A stretch of 64,000 nt of DNA, taken from Limonium bicolor. Its lineage: Eukaryota > Streptophyta > Magnoliopsida > Caryophyllales > Plumbaginaceae. This document shows, piece after piece, positions 33,532 through 43,916 of the stretch. Under the pieces are notes generated by a model. The model saw only the letters and a program-made list of their open reading frames with translations. It was not told where the DNA came from and did no database searches. Location of the stretch: positions 291,129,533-291,193,532 of the forward strand of contig CM041778.1 of the NCBI GenBank assembly GCA_023374045.1. Direction: 5' to 3'. The position numbers and the translations under genes were made by a program. How positions within the stretch are numbered: position 1 is the first letter of the stretch; each line of letters begins with the position of its first letter.

Positions 33532-35083
33532 ACTGTTATTGAAGCACGTGGCTCACAAGTATCGTGGCCTTGCAATCTGGTGGATTTATCTGATAGTATG
33601 GTAAGCAAAAGAACTTAAATTTGTTTACTAATTAACATTCCATATGTAAATGCAGTTTTGGGAATAGTTTTCTAACGTATACTAACTTGTCATTTCTTAG
33701 ACACCTATTCTTATTGCTGACAATGGTAACCGAGTCTGTGCGTCGAAAGGAAAGGGCAATCGGGTCAACAGGATGATCACTACATCAGTCCACTTCGACA
33801 CGATTTCATTCTTCCCCAAAATTTGGTGAATACACTGCGAATGCGTCAGCGGGTCTTATATAACATGATACTCGGGAAGGGTGATGATTTAATTCAGTTC
33901 ATCCTTAGGGTTCCGCCGTCTTTGTTCCACAGCAAACAACCTCAGGAGTTGCTGATCAGTATTAGAGATGTCAAGGAGCTGCTGCTTGGTGATATGCTAA
34001 ACATCTCGGTGATTCAATCGTAATGCTTGTAAGTATCACATTTTTCCCTCTCAAAGTTAATAGTAAGTTTTATGTATAATTTTAATTTAATGCCTTTGTC
34101 ATCAAAGGCCCTTACAATCGAGGCTGGTGTCAAAGGAAATGGCACATATGATCAAATTCCTATGTCCACAAATCATGTCTTCCGATGAAGCTATGAGAGA
34201 CGGTGTTGCGTGTCAGAGACATATGCGCAATGCCATAATTGCGGCGGTTACCAGGAAAAGCCGATTTATGCCCATACCATATCATCAGATGTAAGCGTGC
34301 TTGACCACCTTATGCGTTTGTCTTTATTGTTTTATATTAACTCATATATATTTCGAAGCTGAAGTTGATTTGTTGTTGTTTGAACTTGTAGCAATCATTG
34401 GTTGTTGTTAGTGGTTTGTACTTACACATCATCCTGTATAGTGATTTACCCTATTGAAGGAATTAGGAACATCACCATTTCTATTCTGCTGACAAAGTAA
34501 GTAAATAGTGCATATTTTCATTTCACAAATAAAATTTTAAACTTTTTTTTATTACTTGTCACTTAAATGCTTGTTTTAATTGATTTCAATGGTTTTAGAG
34601 ATGGTATGTTCAGTGTCCGGCAAATGAATTTTCCTATGGTTATATAGTATATGAAAAGGTAAAAAAACATTCTATTTACTCATGCATACATAACTATATT
34701 TTATATATTAGTGTGTATATATATAATTAATAATATAATTTTATTGAAAATAGTGTCCCAGGCAGCCGGATAGCAACCATTGTGGATATTTTGTGATGTG
34801 ATACATGTACGAAATCGTGTCCAAAATCGATAAAATCGGAAATGCCAATGAAGTACATATTATAAGTCTTGTGTTTGAATTGGTAATTTAACTGTTTGTG
34901 CATGGTTGGATTCGTTTAAATGGTGTACTTAATTGCTTTTATAATTCTTGCGTGCAGCTTGTTGACTTCTTCGCAAAACAAGGAGCTACTTATTCACTTG
35001 CCGATCTAGAGTTTGTCAAGGAACACATGTGCTCTTACTGGATGAAATCAATAGCTTATGATGAAGATCAGCAGAAGTCATGA
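33532..35083 (+). pseudogene. ULP1-type cysteine protease exons of CACTA-1
   Basis: Resuming after the ACTGT duplication, the exon completes the DUF8039-like block (EARGSQVSWPCNLVDL). Further exons with good splice sites follow (about 33701-34028, 34108-34290, 34392-34496, 34599-34658, 34754-34890, 34958-35083). They encode a C48-like peptidase: catalytic His in INHWLLLVV (34396) and Cys in QPDSNHCGYFVM (34781). No clear catalytic Asp is seen between them (the sequence reads IYPIEG). In-frame stops at the ends of two exons (TAG near 34645, TGA after GYFVM) make it a pseudogene. ULP1-like modules are known in plant transposons; their role is unclear. Confidence 0.75.
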
Positions 35084-35554
35084 GTTGCGCACTACAACTA
35101 TTTATTTTCTTTTTTGAAGTTGTCTGAACTGAACCAATTTGCACCTGTAAATGTAGTTTGTTGCATTATGTCAAGTACACTTGTATTGTGTTGAAAAATG
35201 CAGTTTCTTGCATTATCAAATTTCTACAAATTGCAGTACAACATAAGTACTTAGTAGCTTCCATCTGTGTTTGGATTTTAATTGTAATTAAATTTTGTCT
35301 GCATGTTTGGTACTAATACTGGAAAATCTCTATTAATTTGGTACTAATACTAGCTGATTTGCTGCAATTGGCCTGGGATCTAATGTGTTTTGCTGTAAAT
35401 TTAATTCGTAGATTTAATTTCTCTGTTACAGTTTGTTGTGATGGCTTCTGCTGTGTTGAAAATGCAATAATGCATTGATCTGATGTGATGTGATGATATA
35501 TCTGTAGCATTTGTTGGAACAGAGATTTCTGAAAAAAAATTAAAAAAAGGAAGA

Positions 35555-35850
35555 TATAAAGAACGCTTATCCATATAAGCGTTCTTTAAACTCTCCCGCC
35601 AACCATCATAAGAAACGCTTATATGTGATAAGCGTTGTTTTTGTCTAAGCATAAAGAACGCTTGTTAGACTCAAGCGTTTTTTATGTTCCCATCTTTCTC
35701 GCATTATAAAAACGCTTTGCAAATAAGCGTTCTTTAAAGATAGTATAAAGAATGCTTTGAAAGCGTCATTTAAAATGTTTAATCATTTGCGTCGTTCGAA
35801 TAAACTACGCTTTATAAACGTTCTATATGCCAAATTTAAGCGTTGTTCAT
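35555..35850. repeat. Right sub-terminal repeats of CACTA-1
   Basis: AAGAACGCTT / AAGCGTTCTT motifs mirror those at 17085-17320, ending at the inverted terminus CCAGCAGTG at 35868. Confidence 0.75.
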
Positions 35851-35871
35851 TCTTTTTTTCCAGCAGTGAAG

Positions 35872-37226
35872 GTTGAGTCTTTAGCCTTGAACAATCGAAC
35901 TCTTTATGGGATTAAGAAATAGAACTCCAAGCCCTCTTCCTTTCTCTCTTGCGGTATTGATTTAGAAGCAAAGGTCCAACCTTTCTTCTCAAATCCTCTC
36001 TTTATGTTGCGTGAGTACAGTGTGGATGTTGTGTGGATTCTCTCTAGCTTTCAAACTCAGTTTATATTCTGATTTTAAGAGCCTTCTCGCCTTATATTTT
36101 AAGGGATGAAGTGAACTAGAATCTTAACAACCTTACTAGATAAGCGGCTTATTTATCTTTAAGATAAATAGCTTTTATCTATTTGTTAGCTAAAATTGTG
36201 GTGCCCTCCTCTAAGGAGTATCACAACCGAATCCATAACCTACTTCCTATAATTGTGCCGACTCCCTTTGTATTTAAATACAATAAGTCAGCCTACAATT
36301 ATCTCACCACCCAGAAATTAACCGCAATGATAAATAAATAATCAAGTTAGTTAGGAATCACCCTTAACTACTTGCGCAAGGAAGGGAGAGAATATCTCAA
36401 CCATCTCCTTTTTATTTATCTTTCCCACATAATAAATCTAACCAGCTTTTATCTTTAATGGGCCGCTTTTATTTAGAAGTTGGGAGTGTCCTTTTTTACT
36501 CCAACAACTTCCTAAATTTGTGGAGAGGCCTCTAACCCCTTAGCACAAAAATCGCAACCACTTTAACAAGATAACCAGCAGCTAGCATTATTCCCACAAT
36601 GTTTGAATTAGACTTATAACCACATAGGTAAAAGTCTTAAGGCAACTCCAAAGTTTACCGCAGTAAATATTCACATGCGATAACAACCCCAATAAAAATC
36701 CAATTTTTACTGAAGACCTTAACCATCGTTGCAACCGCCAAAATATTTAGCTAAGAACATTCCAGCACCTGTGGAGATATTCGTGGAGAAGATCTCAACA
36801 GAATGGAGCATAAAAATAGCAACCGAATTTCAGTTTCCAGGACTTTCGTCCAAACCTAGATATTACGATTTCTCGGGTGACACGGCGCCTAGCGCCCAGC
36901 GCGTGCCCGTTCTCCATGTGCCTTATTGCTGCCCCAGCGCTTGCAGCGAGTACTCGCGCGCCCAAGCACACCCTAGCTCCCAGCGCCCGTGTCTTGGCAA
37001 CGCGTGCTCATGCCTCGTCTCGAGGCCGCGGCGCTCCTGCCTAAGCGTGCCCTCAACGCCAAGCGCTAGCACCTTGGCATCGCCCACGCATCTTGACACA
37101 CCCGTAAACAAGCCCTTGGCCCATGTCTAGACTTGGCCTAGCATCACCCAACGCCCCTAGAACATGTCCTTAGCCTTGTCACCGTGTCGTGGCCCCTTGT
37201 CACTCGACGTTGCCCCACGCACCTAG
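35872..37226 (-). mobile_element. LTR of element B, fragment 3
   Basis: It continues element B after the AAG duplication. The part at 36860-37215, read on the minus strand, is rich in GGCGC and GGGCGCTGGG motifs, like the LTR of element A near 1-250. It ends at the CCTAG duplication (37222-37226) and resumes at 51526. No gene is supported. Confidence 0.55.
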
Positions 37227-40200
37227 TGAAATACCCCAAACCTTGGTATGTTGGTTAAACATTAAAACATGAATTATTAAGACTAAAAAGAGTCTTAGAA
37301 ACATTAGTAAACAGATTCAAACAAAAGAAAACACAAAATGTGCTTTAAAGTCAATAAGAGCTAAAATGTGCTCTAAGCTTGGAATAAGCTTGGGTAAAAC
37401 CTAATGAACTTACCAAGACCTCATTTATATACTAATGAACATATTAGACCAATTACCAAAGAAAACCAAGCTTGAAAACAAGTTAAAACACAAAATGTGC
37501 TTTAAGAAGTCTTAAAGCACATTTTTGAAAAATTGTCTTGTAAATGAGTTTTGAGTGGCTAAATGTCCATCATTACTCTTAAATATAATGTGTACTATAT
37601 AGTATCACATTTGGGTGGCTATATTAATGGGAAATCAAAATTTTCACTTCTAAGTGCCTTGTTTAGGTGAATAGTGATTTTTATAAGCTAGTTTATAACA
37701 TATGTTGTATTAAGTAATTAAATTGACAAACAAAGACTAAAATACCCTCATACTAATATAGGGGGCCGGTTTTTAAGTGTGGTGACTCACCACTCTCTAG
37801 TTGATATAATAAGTAAGTAAAGAAAACTAATTAAACTTACTTTTTACTTTATTACTACAAATATCTCTTAAAAGCAAATTCTATCTCATTCTCTCTTTTC
37901 CTTCCTTCATTTCCCACGGTCACAATCTTCTTCTTCCTTCCTTATTGCTGCTCTCTCTCGGTAATACTACTACCTCCATTAGAACTCCATCTTTGACCTC
38001 TTGCTAAATCAAGCTCACTTGTCCAAATCAAATTCTAAGACCACCAATCTCTTCCTCTCATCAAGCTCTTCATTCCTATCTTCTCAAAACTCCAAGAGCC
38101 CCATTTCGGTGCCAAGGTGTTCCACCATTGAAGGAGCTTGAGCTTGTCTTTTGACATATTGTTGATCTCCTTTGCTTCTAGGTAAGGAATCTCAAAGAAA
38201 AATCATGTTTCCTCCATGTTCTTACCTTGACCGAGAATACACATTGATATAGCTCTTTGTGTGACTTTGTTCTAGCTTCATTTCAACTCTTCATGGACTA
38301 GGTGGAGTCCTCTCTTGTTATATATTCAAACTCTCCTCAAAGATCAAGGTAAAACAACTACATTAATGTTTTTGAAACAATGTAAAATTAGGGTTTACAA
38401 TGAGATGAAGCTCAAAGCTTGAATACTCATTATGGTGTTTGTATATTGTCTAGAACTTGACAAGGAATCAAAATACCATACGGTTTTGTAAGGAAACAAG
38501 AAGGAAGTGTTTTGGAAAAAGAGGTAAATCTACTAACTTAATGTTGTTTAATGCCTTAGGAGAAATGAGCTTATAAATGCTTATTAAAACTACCTAAAGA
38601 GCAAATGGTGAATGACTTGGTAAAGTGTGCTCAAGAGCTTAGTAAAAGGCATATGTGTTGTTGAGTGTATTTGCAGGTTAAAGGCATATATATTGTGGAA
38701 ATTCAGTGTTTATGATTTAAGCACTTTAAGGGCCTAAGAGCCATGCATTTTAAGGGCCTAAGTGCCATGCAATTTAAGTTATGCACTATATTGTGATGTA
38801 GTGTGAATTTGGTGAAGTTGTGTAAGAAAGTGTTCTAGATGTTCTTGTGTGTTTAATGGAGAAAACAAAGTGTTTAGGCTTAGTAATGTTCTAGGGGAAT
38901 CCATGTCAAAATTTAGGTAAGAAGTAAGAAGTTCTAAGTGTTTACATAAGGTTTGGTGAGTTGGAAAATGTAGGAAATGAATAAGGAGTTCATGATGTTT
39001 TAAAGGAATTTTGATGAACTAGGAAGTACTCTAGAGTGTAATAAGGACTTAGGCATGATCTTGAGATTTAGTAAGTACCAAAGTCACTTTGGGACTTAGG
39101 TAAATACCTAGGCAAAACTTTGGTAAAATAAGGAGAAGTGTACACTAGGAAAAGAGTTTCAAGAAGGATATAAGGAATTAGTTGTGAGAGATGATGCTTG
39201 GGAGATGATGTTAAAATAAGGAGAAAGCTTTTGGGATAGTAGTTATCTTAGGTATGAAACACCACTTGAAAAACTAGGAGAAAACATTGTAAGTGTTAGG
39301 AATTTTGTGAAGATATAAGTAAAGGCTTAAGGAATAAGAAAATGAGTTTTATGAGTGTTTAAGGATGTCTTAAGTTGTATTTGAAGTGCCCAAATGAGAT
39401 TAGGGGGTACTAGGTTATATGGGGTGAAGTTTGGAGTTGAATGTAAAAAGGAAAACAAAGATTTGGGGCAGACCGGACTTGCGACCGGACTTGCAAGTTC
39501 GGTCGGGCCCAGTTTACCCTGCGAGAATTGGCTTCTGGAATGGACCGACCTTGGGACCGGACTTGCAAGGTCGGTCGGGCTTGTAATTTGTGTACGGATT
39601 GAGTTACTGGAATCGACCGGACATAGGACCGGACTTGGCAAGTCCGGTCGGGCTAAATTTTCAAAGGGGAGAAACTCTCGGGAATAGACCGGACATGCGA
39701 CCGGACTTACAAGGTCGGTCGGAGTAGAAAATTTTGACGGAAATATGTTCTGGAATCGACCGGACATGGACAAGTCCGGTCGGCAAGTCCGGTCGGACCT
39801 AAACTTGTAAAAAAAAAAACAAACAGAAAAGAATGTGACTTATGTAGTTAACCCTAGGGTGTATAATGAAGGTAACCTAGGGTAAGATAGACATTAAAAC
39901 ATGTCATACAATCATGTTGAATACTTAGTAAGTGTGAAGTTAAATAAATAATTAACCGACGTTACTAATGTGTATAGGATTCTCTCAAGGTGGAAACGAA
40001 ACGAGGCAAGGACCAAGGTATGGTTTTCTTGCAGTCTGTTGCCTACCGGTTTACACCGGCTTGGATGTTGTTTGCTTTTCTGTGTGTTACGACCTTATAA
40101 GACTAAGGCATGAAAAGAGTTTACCGTTGTTATACATTAAGATGTTGTAAAGTTGTGACTCCTTCCCTTGGTTGTCTAACAAGACCTAAATTTGCTTGTT

Positions 40201-41169
40201 TGTGACTTAACAAAAATTGTGTGATCACTAACAAGTGCTAATCGGGGGAGTGAGGAGTCCGGTTGTTCCGGCCACGCGTGTGATGGATGGGGGTCGATAT
40301 CATATCCGGTTCGGCTCTCTTGGTGTATGTATAGGTGGTATTCCAATTTGGTTTCTACCTTCCCTTAGCTTATCCAAAGCTAGTTACTGACTCACGTCGG
40401 GCCATAGGGGCATACGTATGTTATTTCGGTGCGCTTGGGATCACTATATCTGACGCACCTTGGGTATAAGTTAACCGTTCAATATAACTGGACAGTAACG
40501 AGGATGGTAACGAGCTTAACATGGGATTGGTAAAAATCTCTAGGCTCACATGGTATACTAACTATGGTGGAAGGTTCCCTGTGAGGACCAAGTTTATGGT
40601 GTTATGTATTGATATGATGCTATGCAATTTCCCTTGCTATGCTATGGTATATATATATATGTTGGATGTTCTAAAATGAATGCCATGTTATTATGACAAT
40701 TGGTTGCGCGTATCCCGGTAGCCGATGGGCTGCGCGTTAGCCATACCAGCAAAGGTTGCTGACCCCCTCGGGGGCTCCATATTTTATTGCAGGATGAGGA
40801 TCGAAGAGGCAGAGTGGCTCTAGGTCCTAGATTGTTGATGTACTTTTCGATATGTTGGTAGTGGAGCCCGGGATGCGCCTGTGCTCCCGAGGCATTACAT
40901 TTTGATACCGTTGCTATACGGTGGTGAATGATTATGGTTGTAGGTGTGTTGTAAATTAAATACTCGGTATGGTTGGTTATGTTTATATATGGATGTTAGA
41001 TACTATGCTCGGGAGTCTGATCATCAGACCGATACACTTGTATTTATTCTGCCTAGTTAACCACGTGGGTGGTTAACGGCGTTGTAACACCAAAGCGGTT
41101 AGTTATTGTTTGGTTGGTTATTTCCGCTGCGATTTCGGTAGTTGATAGGGGCGTTGTAGGGGTGTTACA
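37227..41169 (+). repeat. 5' LTR of Tekay-AlkB
   Basis: It runs from TGAAATACCCC to GGGGTGTTACA, 3943 bases. It contains five 72-base palindrome-bearing tandem units (39471-39803). No conserved protein is present; long open frames over the array on both strands follow from its 24-codon period. Confidence 0.95.
39471..39803 (+). repeat. Five tandem 72-base units with CCGGAC palindromes (5' LTR)
   Basis: Units start at 39471, 39543, 39615, 39687 and 39758, 71-72 bases apart. Each opens with GACCGGAC (or GACCGACC) and has a palindromic core of the type ACCGGACTTG..CAAGTCCGGTC, sometimes with one mismatched pair. Spacer sequence differs between units while the arms are kept. Confidence 0.9.
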
Positions 41170-41174
41170 AAAAG

Positions 41175-41186
41175 TGGTATCAGAGC
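41175..41186 (+). other. Primer binding site, tRNA-iMet (Tekay-AlkB)
   Basis: TGGTATCAGAGC lies five bases after the LTR end. Confidence 0.92.
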
Positions 41187-41202
41187 GAAGTATCGCTCTG
41201 AT
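41179..41202 (+). repeat. Perfect hairpin overlapping the primer binding site
   Basis: ATCAGAGCGA (41179-41188) and TCGCTCTGAT (41193-41202) are exact reverse complements around the loop AGTA. Eight of the 12 primer-site bases lie in the stem, so genomic RNA could hide its own primer site. Confidence 0.8.
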
Positions 41203-41388
41203 GACTAGAATACCGAGCTTAGGGATATACCGAGTTAGGAAACCTAACTACAGATACCTAAGTGAACAGATTTGGAAGGGTTAACCACTAACTAAGTGTG
41301 GAATTACCTGGTTGTCGGGAAGATGTTATAACCATTGGACCGATAAGTGTGCAAGCATAATGCTAATGAGATGTTCATATGAATTCAG

Positions 41389-42063
41389 ATGGCAGATAGA
41401 CCACGAGGTAGAGGCCGCGGGCGCGGTACTGGAGATTTGGGTAACCAGGGCGATGATACTACGGCACAGACTATGGCTGAGGCAGTTGCAGCCGCCGTAG
41501 CCCAGTTGGTACCCGATCTGGTTGCTGCTATACAGCAAGGGCAACAGCCCGGAGTTCAGCCACCACCACCACCGCCACTAGAGACCAATTGGGTCAAGGC
41601 GTTGGCTGATCTTAGACCGCCATCGTTCAATGGGGAGACTGATCCTTGAAAGCTGGAGGCGTACATCTCCGAACTGGAGACCGCCTACGAGACCTTGGCA
41701 GTACCTGCTGAAGCTAAGGTCCGTCTTGCCGCCTACTACTTGAAGGGTACGGCACAAAGTTGGTGGAAGTTGGTGAAGGAGGACAGGATGGCTGATCCTG
41801 AATTTGGTTGGAGGGAGTACACGGCTCTGCTGCGAGCCAAGTACTGCCCGGTACACGTGCAGGAGGCCAAGCGCCTCGAGCTGGATAGTCTGAGGTAGGG
41901 GGATAAGATGTCGGTTGATGACTACTACACCGCATTCACCGGCCTTATCCACCTGTTACCAGACCTTGGGTATTCGAACCGAGTGTTGGTGAACCGGTTC
42001 TACAATGGTCTTAGCCACCGTCTCCGCTATGGGATGGGGCCAGCTGAGTATACTACCTTGCAG
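41389..42063 (+). pseudogene. gag: Gag exon 1 of Tekay-AlkB, with two stops
   Basis: ATG 41389 begins MADRPRGRGRGRGTG, followed by an alanine-rich segment and a proline run, LRPPSFNGETDP, then the conserved gag blocks YYLKGTAQSWWKLV and DDYYTAFTGLIHLLP. Two in-frame stops break it: TGA at 41647 and TAG at 41896. The frame otherwise continues without indel to CAG at 42061-42063, directly before a GTAATT splice donor. Aligned by eye to Tekay-2 Gag, the next conserved residues lie beyond the donor, which supports a real intron here. Confidence 0.85.
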
Positions 42064-42166
42064 GTAATTAGAGTACCTTGTTGTGAATCGATTTACACCA
42101 TGAGTGAATGATAATGTGAGTTGATAAGTTGTTTTTGCGGGGCATGACTGACATCCTAAAATACAG
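42064..42166 (+). other. Predicted gag intron 1
   Basis: 103 bases from CAG|GTAATT to TACAG|GAG, phase 0. Removal restores the Gag frame; reading through gives a stop at 42109-42111. Confidence 0.75.
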
Positions 42167-42425
42167 GAGTGCTATCATGCCGCTGCTAAGGTTGAAATTA
42201 CCGTCCGTCTGAGGGACGAGGAGAATGCGCACAAGCGCAAGGCCACCAACGAGGGCCAGAGTCAGCAAGGGTATGGGGGAGGGAAGAAAAAGAAACCCTA
42301 CCCTCAGCCCCAGAAGGGTCAGTACCAGGGTGACAAGGGCCAAGCCCAGACCACCACAGCTGATGAGCCACTGAAGCTCACGTACGCGTATGCGGCGAAG
42401 CCTCTACGCTCCTACCCGCCTAAGG
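42167..42425 (+). CDS. gag: Gag exon 2 of Tekay-AlkB
   Basis: Open from GAG TGC TAT. It encodes ECYHAAAKVEITVRLRDEE, then a basic, glutamine-rich linker with a GGGKKKKPYP stretch, and a segment ending RSYPPK. It corresponds to the end of the Gag capsid-like domain and the basic region before the zinc knuckles. The frame ends in a stop (42434) unless spliced at AAGG|GTAATT (42425|42426). It is only meaningful as a middle exon. Confidence 0.75.
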
Positions 42426-42508
42426 GTAATTACTAAATCATGTGTATCTAGTTGAGGTGTATGTTGTTAAGATGGAAGGTGAGTATTGATTGTGTGTTGT
42501 TGTAGCAG
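42426..42508 (+). other. Predicted gag intron 2
   Basis: 83 bases from G|GTAATT to TTGTAGCAG|CT, phase 1 on both sides (G plus CT gives Ala). The middle is rich in G and T. Confidence 0.72.
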
Positions 42509-42850
42509 CTAGCGCGGGTTCTGGACCGGAGCGCCACTTTTACTGTAAGTGGTGCAATGGAGACCACCCCGGCAAAGACTGCAAGGGGAATGATGTGAGG
42601 TGTCGTCACTGCCAGAAGATGGGGCGCCGTGAGTTTGAGTGTTGGACGAACCCCAATAGCAGGAACTATAAGCCAAAGGGGCAATGGAAGGGTAATACTA
42701 CCACGACCACTGAAGGCCCGAAGGCGATTACTCAGCAGACTTCTGACAAGAAGTACACTGAATCCCAGAAGAGGAAGGCTACGGGGTCCGGCAAGGCCGC
42801 CCTAAATGTGGTGGACCGGTCAGAGGCACCAGGATCCTCTTCTAGACCAG
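42509..42850 (+). CDS. gag: Gag exon 3 of Tekay-AlkB: zinc knuckles and donor
   Basis: It encodes the nucleocapsid part of Gag. The first knuckle is CKWCNGDHPGKDC, with three rather than four residues before His. The second, CRHCQKMGRREFEC, has Arg where His is expected. A Lys/Ser/Thr-rich tail follows. The exon ends at CCAG|GTACCG (42850|42851). Unspliced, the frame ends at TAA 42859-42861, giving plain Gag. Spliced, the single leftover G joins in frame to either AlkB (42995) or protease (43917). Confidence 0.8.
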
Positions 42851-42994
42851 GTACCGCCTAAACTGTTAAATGAAAAAGTGATTGCTTACCGCATTTCATG
42901 CATGAGTGTTAGCAAGTCTAAGGGTATAAACATATAAGTAAAGAGTTAGAATATAATGTGGAAAACACCTAAAGTTAGGCAATTTGAAACTTAG

Positions 42995-43734
42995 GCACCT
43001 TCAATATCTGTTATCCAATCCCGCCCACACCAAACCCTGAAGAAACCACCATCAACATCACCGACTATCCATTGGAGCAATGTCAGGTCATCCAGCCAGG
43101 TATAATACTTTTAAATGGATACCTGACACCGGAGGCACAAATCCATATCATCAGACGATGCGACGAACTTGGAGCAAAACCAGGAGGGTTCTACACACCC
43201 GAATACCCGAACGGAGAAAGGATGCAATTGAAGATGATGTGCATGGGTAAGGACTGGAACCCTTACGCCAAGACATATCAAGAAGTACGAGCTGAAGATG
43301 GAGCAACGGTACCAAGTATACCTGAGGAGTTCCTTGCGGTCGTTAATCACGCCGTGGGAATTGCTCAGCAAGTTGAAACGGAATCAATTCCAAGTGTAGA
43401 AGCAGATCTATGCATTGTGAACTTCTACCAGAAAGGTGGACGGTTAGGTATACACCAAGACAAGGACGAGTCACCCGAGTCTCTAAGTAAGGGAGTACCC
43501 GTGGTGTCTTGGTCCATTGGTGATACCGCAGTGTTTGTGTATGGCGAGCAGAAGCGTGCTGACCTCGCAAAGAAGCTACTGCTGAAATCGGGAGATGTAC
43601 TAATCATGGGTGGGCAATCAAGGATGCTATACCATGGCATCAGAAAGATCAAATTGAATACCGCACCGTCGGCAGTGATCAATGCCACACACATGAAACA
43701 CGGACGTTTAAATTTGACCTTCAGACAGTTTTAA
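42995..43734 (+). CDS. AlkB-type Fe(II)/2-oxoglutarate dioxygenase (ALKBH1-like) inside the retrotransposon
   Basis: An open frame of ~246 residues with no stops. Numbering from the TTG codon at 43072 (220 residues to the TAA): substrate-lid region MCMGKDWNPY (~56-65), IVNFYQ (~115-120), iron ligands His128 and Asp130 in GIHQDKDES, GDVLIMGGQSR (~174-184), third ligand His188 in YHGI, and 2-oxoglutarate Arg212 and Arg218 in GRLNLTFRQF. These match the AlkB family fully; the wording is closest to plant ALKBH1-type demethylases. Family enzymes remove methyl groups from nucleic-acid bases (m1A, m6A, 6mA, depending on member). The frame has no ATG before residue 51, inside the core, so translation most likely comes through splicing from gag. 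It has no introns, suggesting capture from processed RNA. It is intact while neighbouring gag and pol are broken. Confidence 0.92.
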
Positions 43735-43844
43735 GCTTTGTATAATTGTGTGATGTGATAAACCCGTGTGTATTAAGGATGTTGTAAGTGTAAATCATGG
43801 CGACAGTATAAGCCAATGAATGTTGTAAAAAGAGTGCGTTAATG

Positions 43845-43850
43845 AATAAA
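43845..43850 (+). promoter_or_regulatory. Possible polyadenylation signal after AlkB
   Basis: AATAAA lies 111 bases after the AlkB stop in T- and G-rich sequence that looks like a 3' untranslated region. It could end a separate gag-AlkB mRNA before protease. Confidence 0.45.
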
Positions 43851-43916
43851 GTGGAGTTGTTTGAAGCATATAAATCGTATTGTTACCTAATACTTATTAG
43901 TTTGCCAATGAATTAG

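Larger units (their letters stand above)
13723..35868 (+). mobile_element. CACTA (En/Spm-type) transposon CACTA-1, TSD AAG
   Basis: The left end CACTGCTGGAAAAAAA is mirrored at the right end (TTTTTTTCCAGCAGTG), and AAG flanks both sides (13720-13722 and 35869-35871). Sub-terminal regions carry many AAGAACGCTT / AAGCGTTCTT repeats in both orientations, as CACTA elements do. Without nested insertions it would be about 6.9 kb. It encodes a broken TNP2-like transposase (18899-19449) and a TNPA-like gene that runs into a ULP1-type protease (19580-21476 and 33532-35083). Nested inside are CACTA-2 and a solo LTR holding a chromovirus. Confidence 0.9.
42851..43916 (+). other. Predicted intron 3 with two alternative acceptors
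   Basis: The donor GTACCG at 42851 can pair with the acceptor ACTTAG|GC (ends 42994, intron 144 bases) or AATTAG|GC (ends 43916, intron 1066 bases). Both acceptors begin GC, so G+GC gives a Gly codon and the correct frame in both cases, for AlkB and for protease. The AlkB ORF and an AATAAA signal lie between the two acceptors. Confidence 0.7.

Noticed and set aside
36729..37130. 133-residue open frame in LTR fragment 3 of element B
   Set aside because: Cysteine/proline/serine-rich translation of GC-rich LTR sequence, with no ATG-anchored conserved domain.
39327..39773. A 148-residue antisense open frame, repeated at 49678-50124, and a 97-residue sense frame over the LTR arrays
   Set aside because: Both follow from the 72-base (24-codon) tandem period. 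They cover only the repeat array and show no recognised domain.
43072..43734. AlkB as part of an integrated plant RNA virus
   Set aside because: No replicase, helicase or coat-protein sequence is nearby. The wording is ALKBH1-like, and the flanks are in-frame retrotransposon splice sites and gag-pol.
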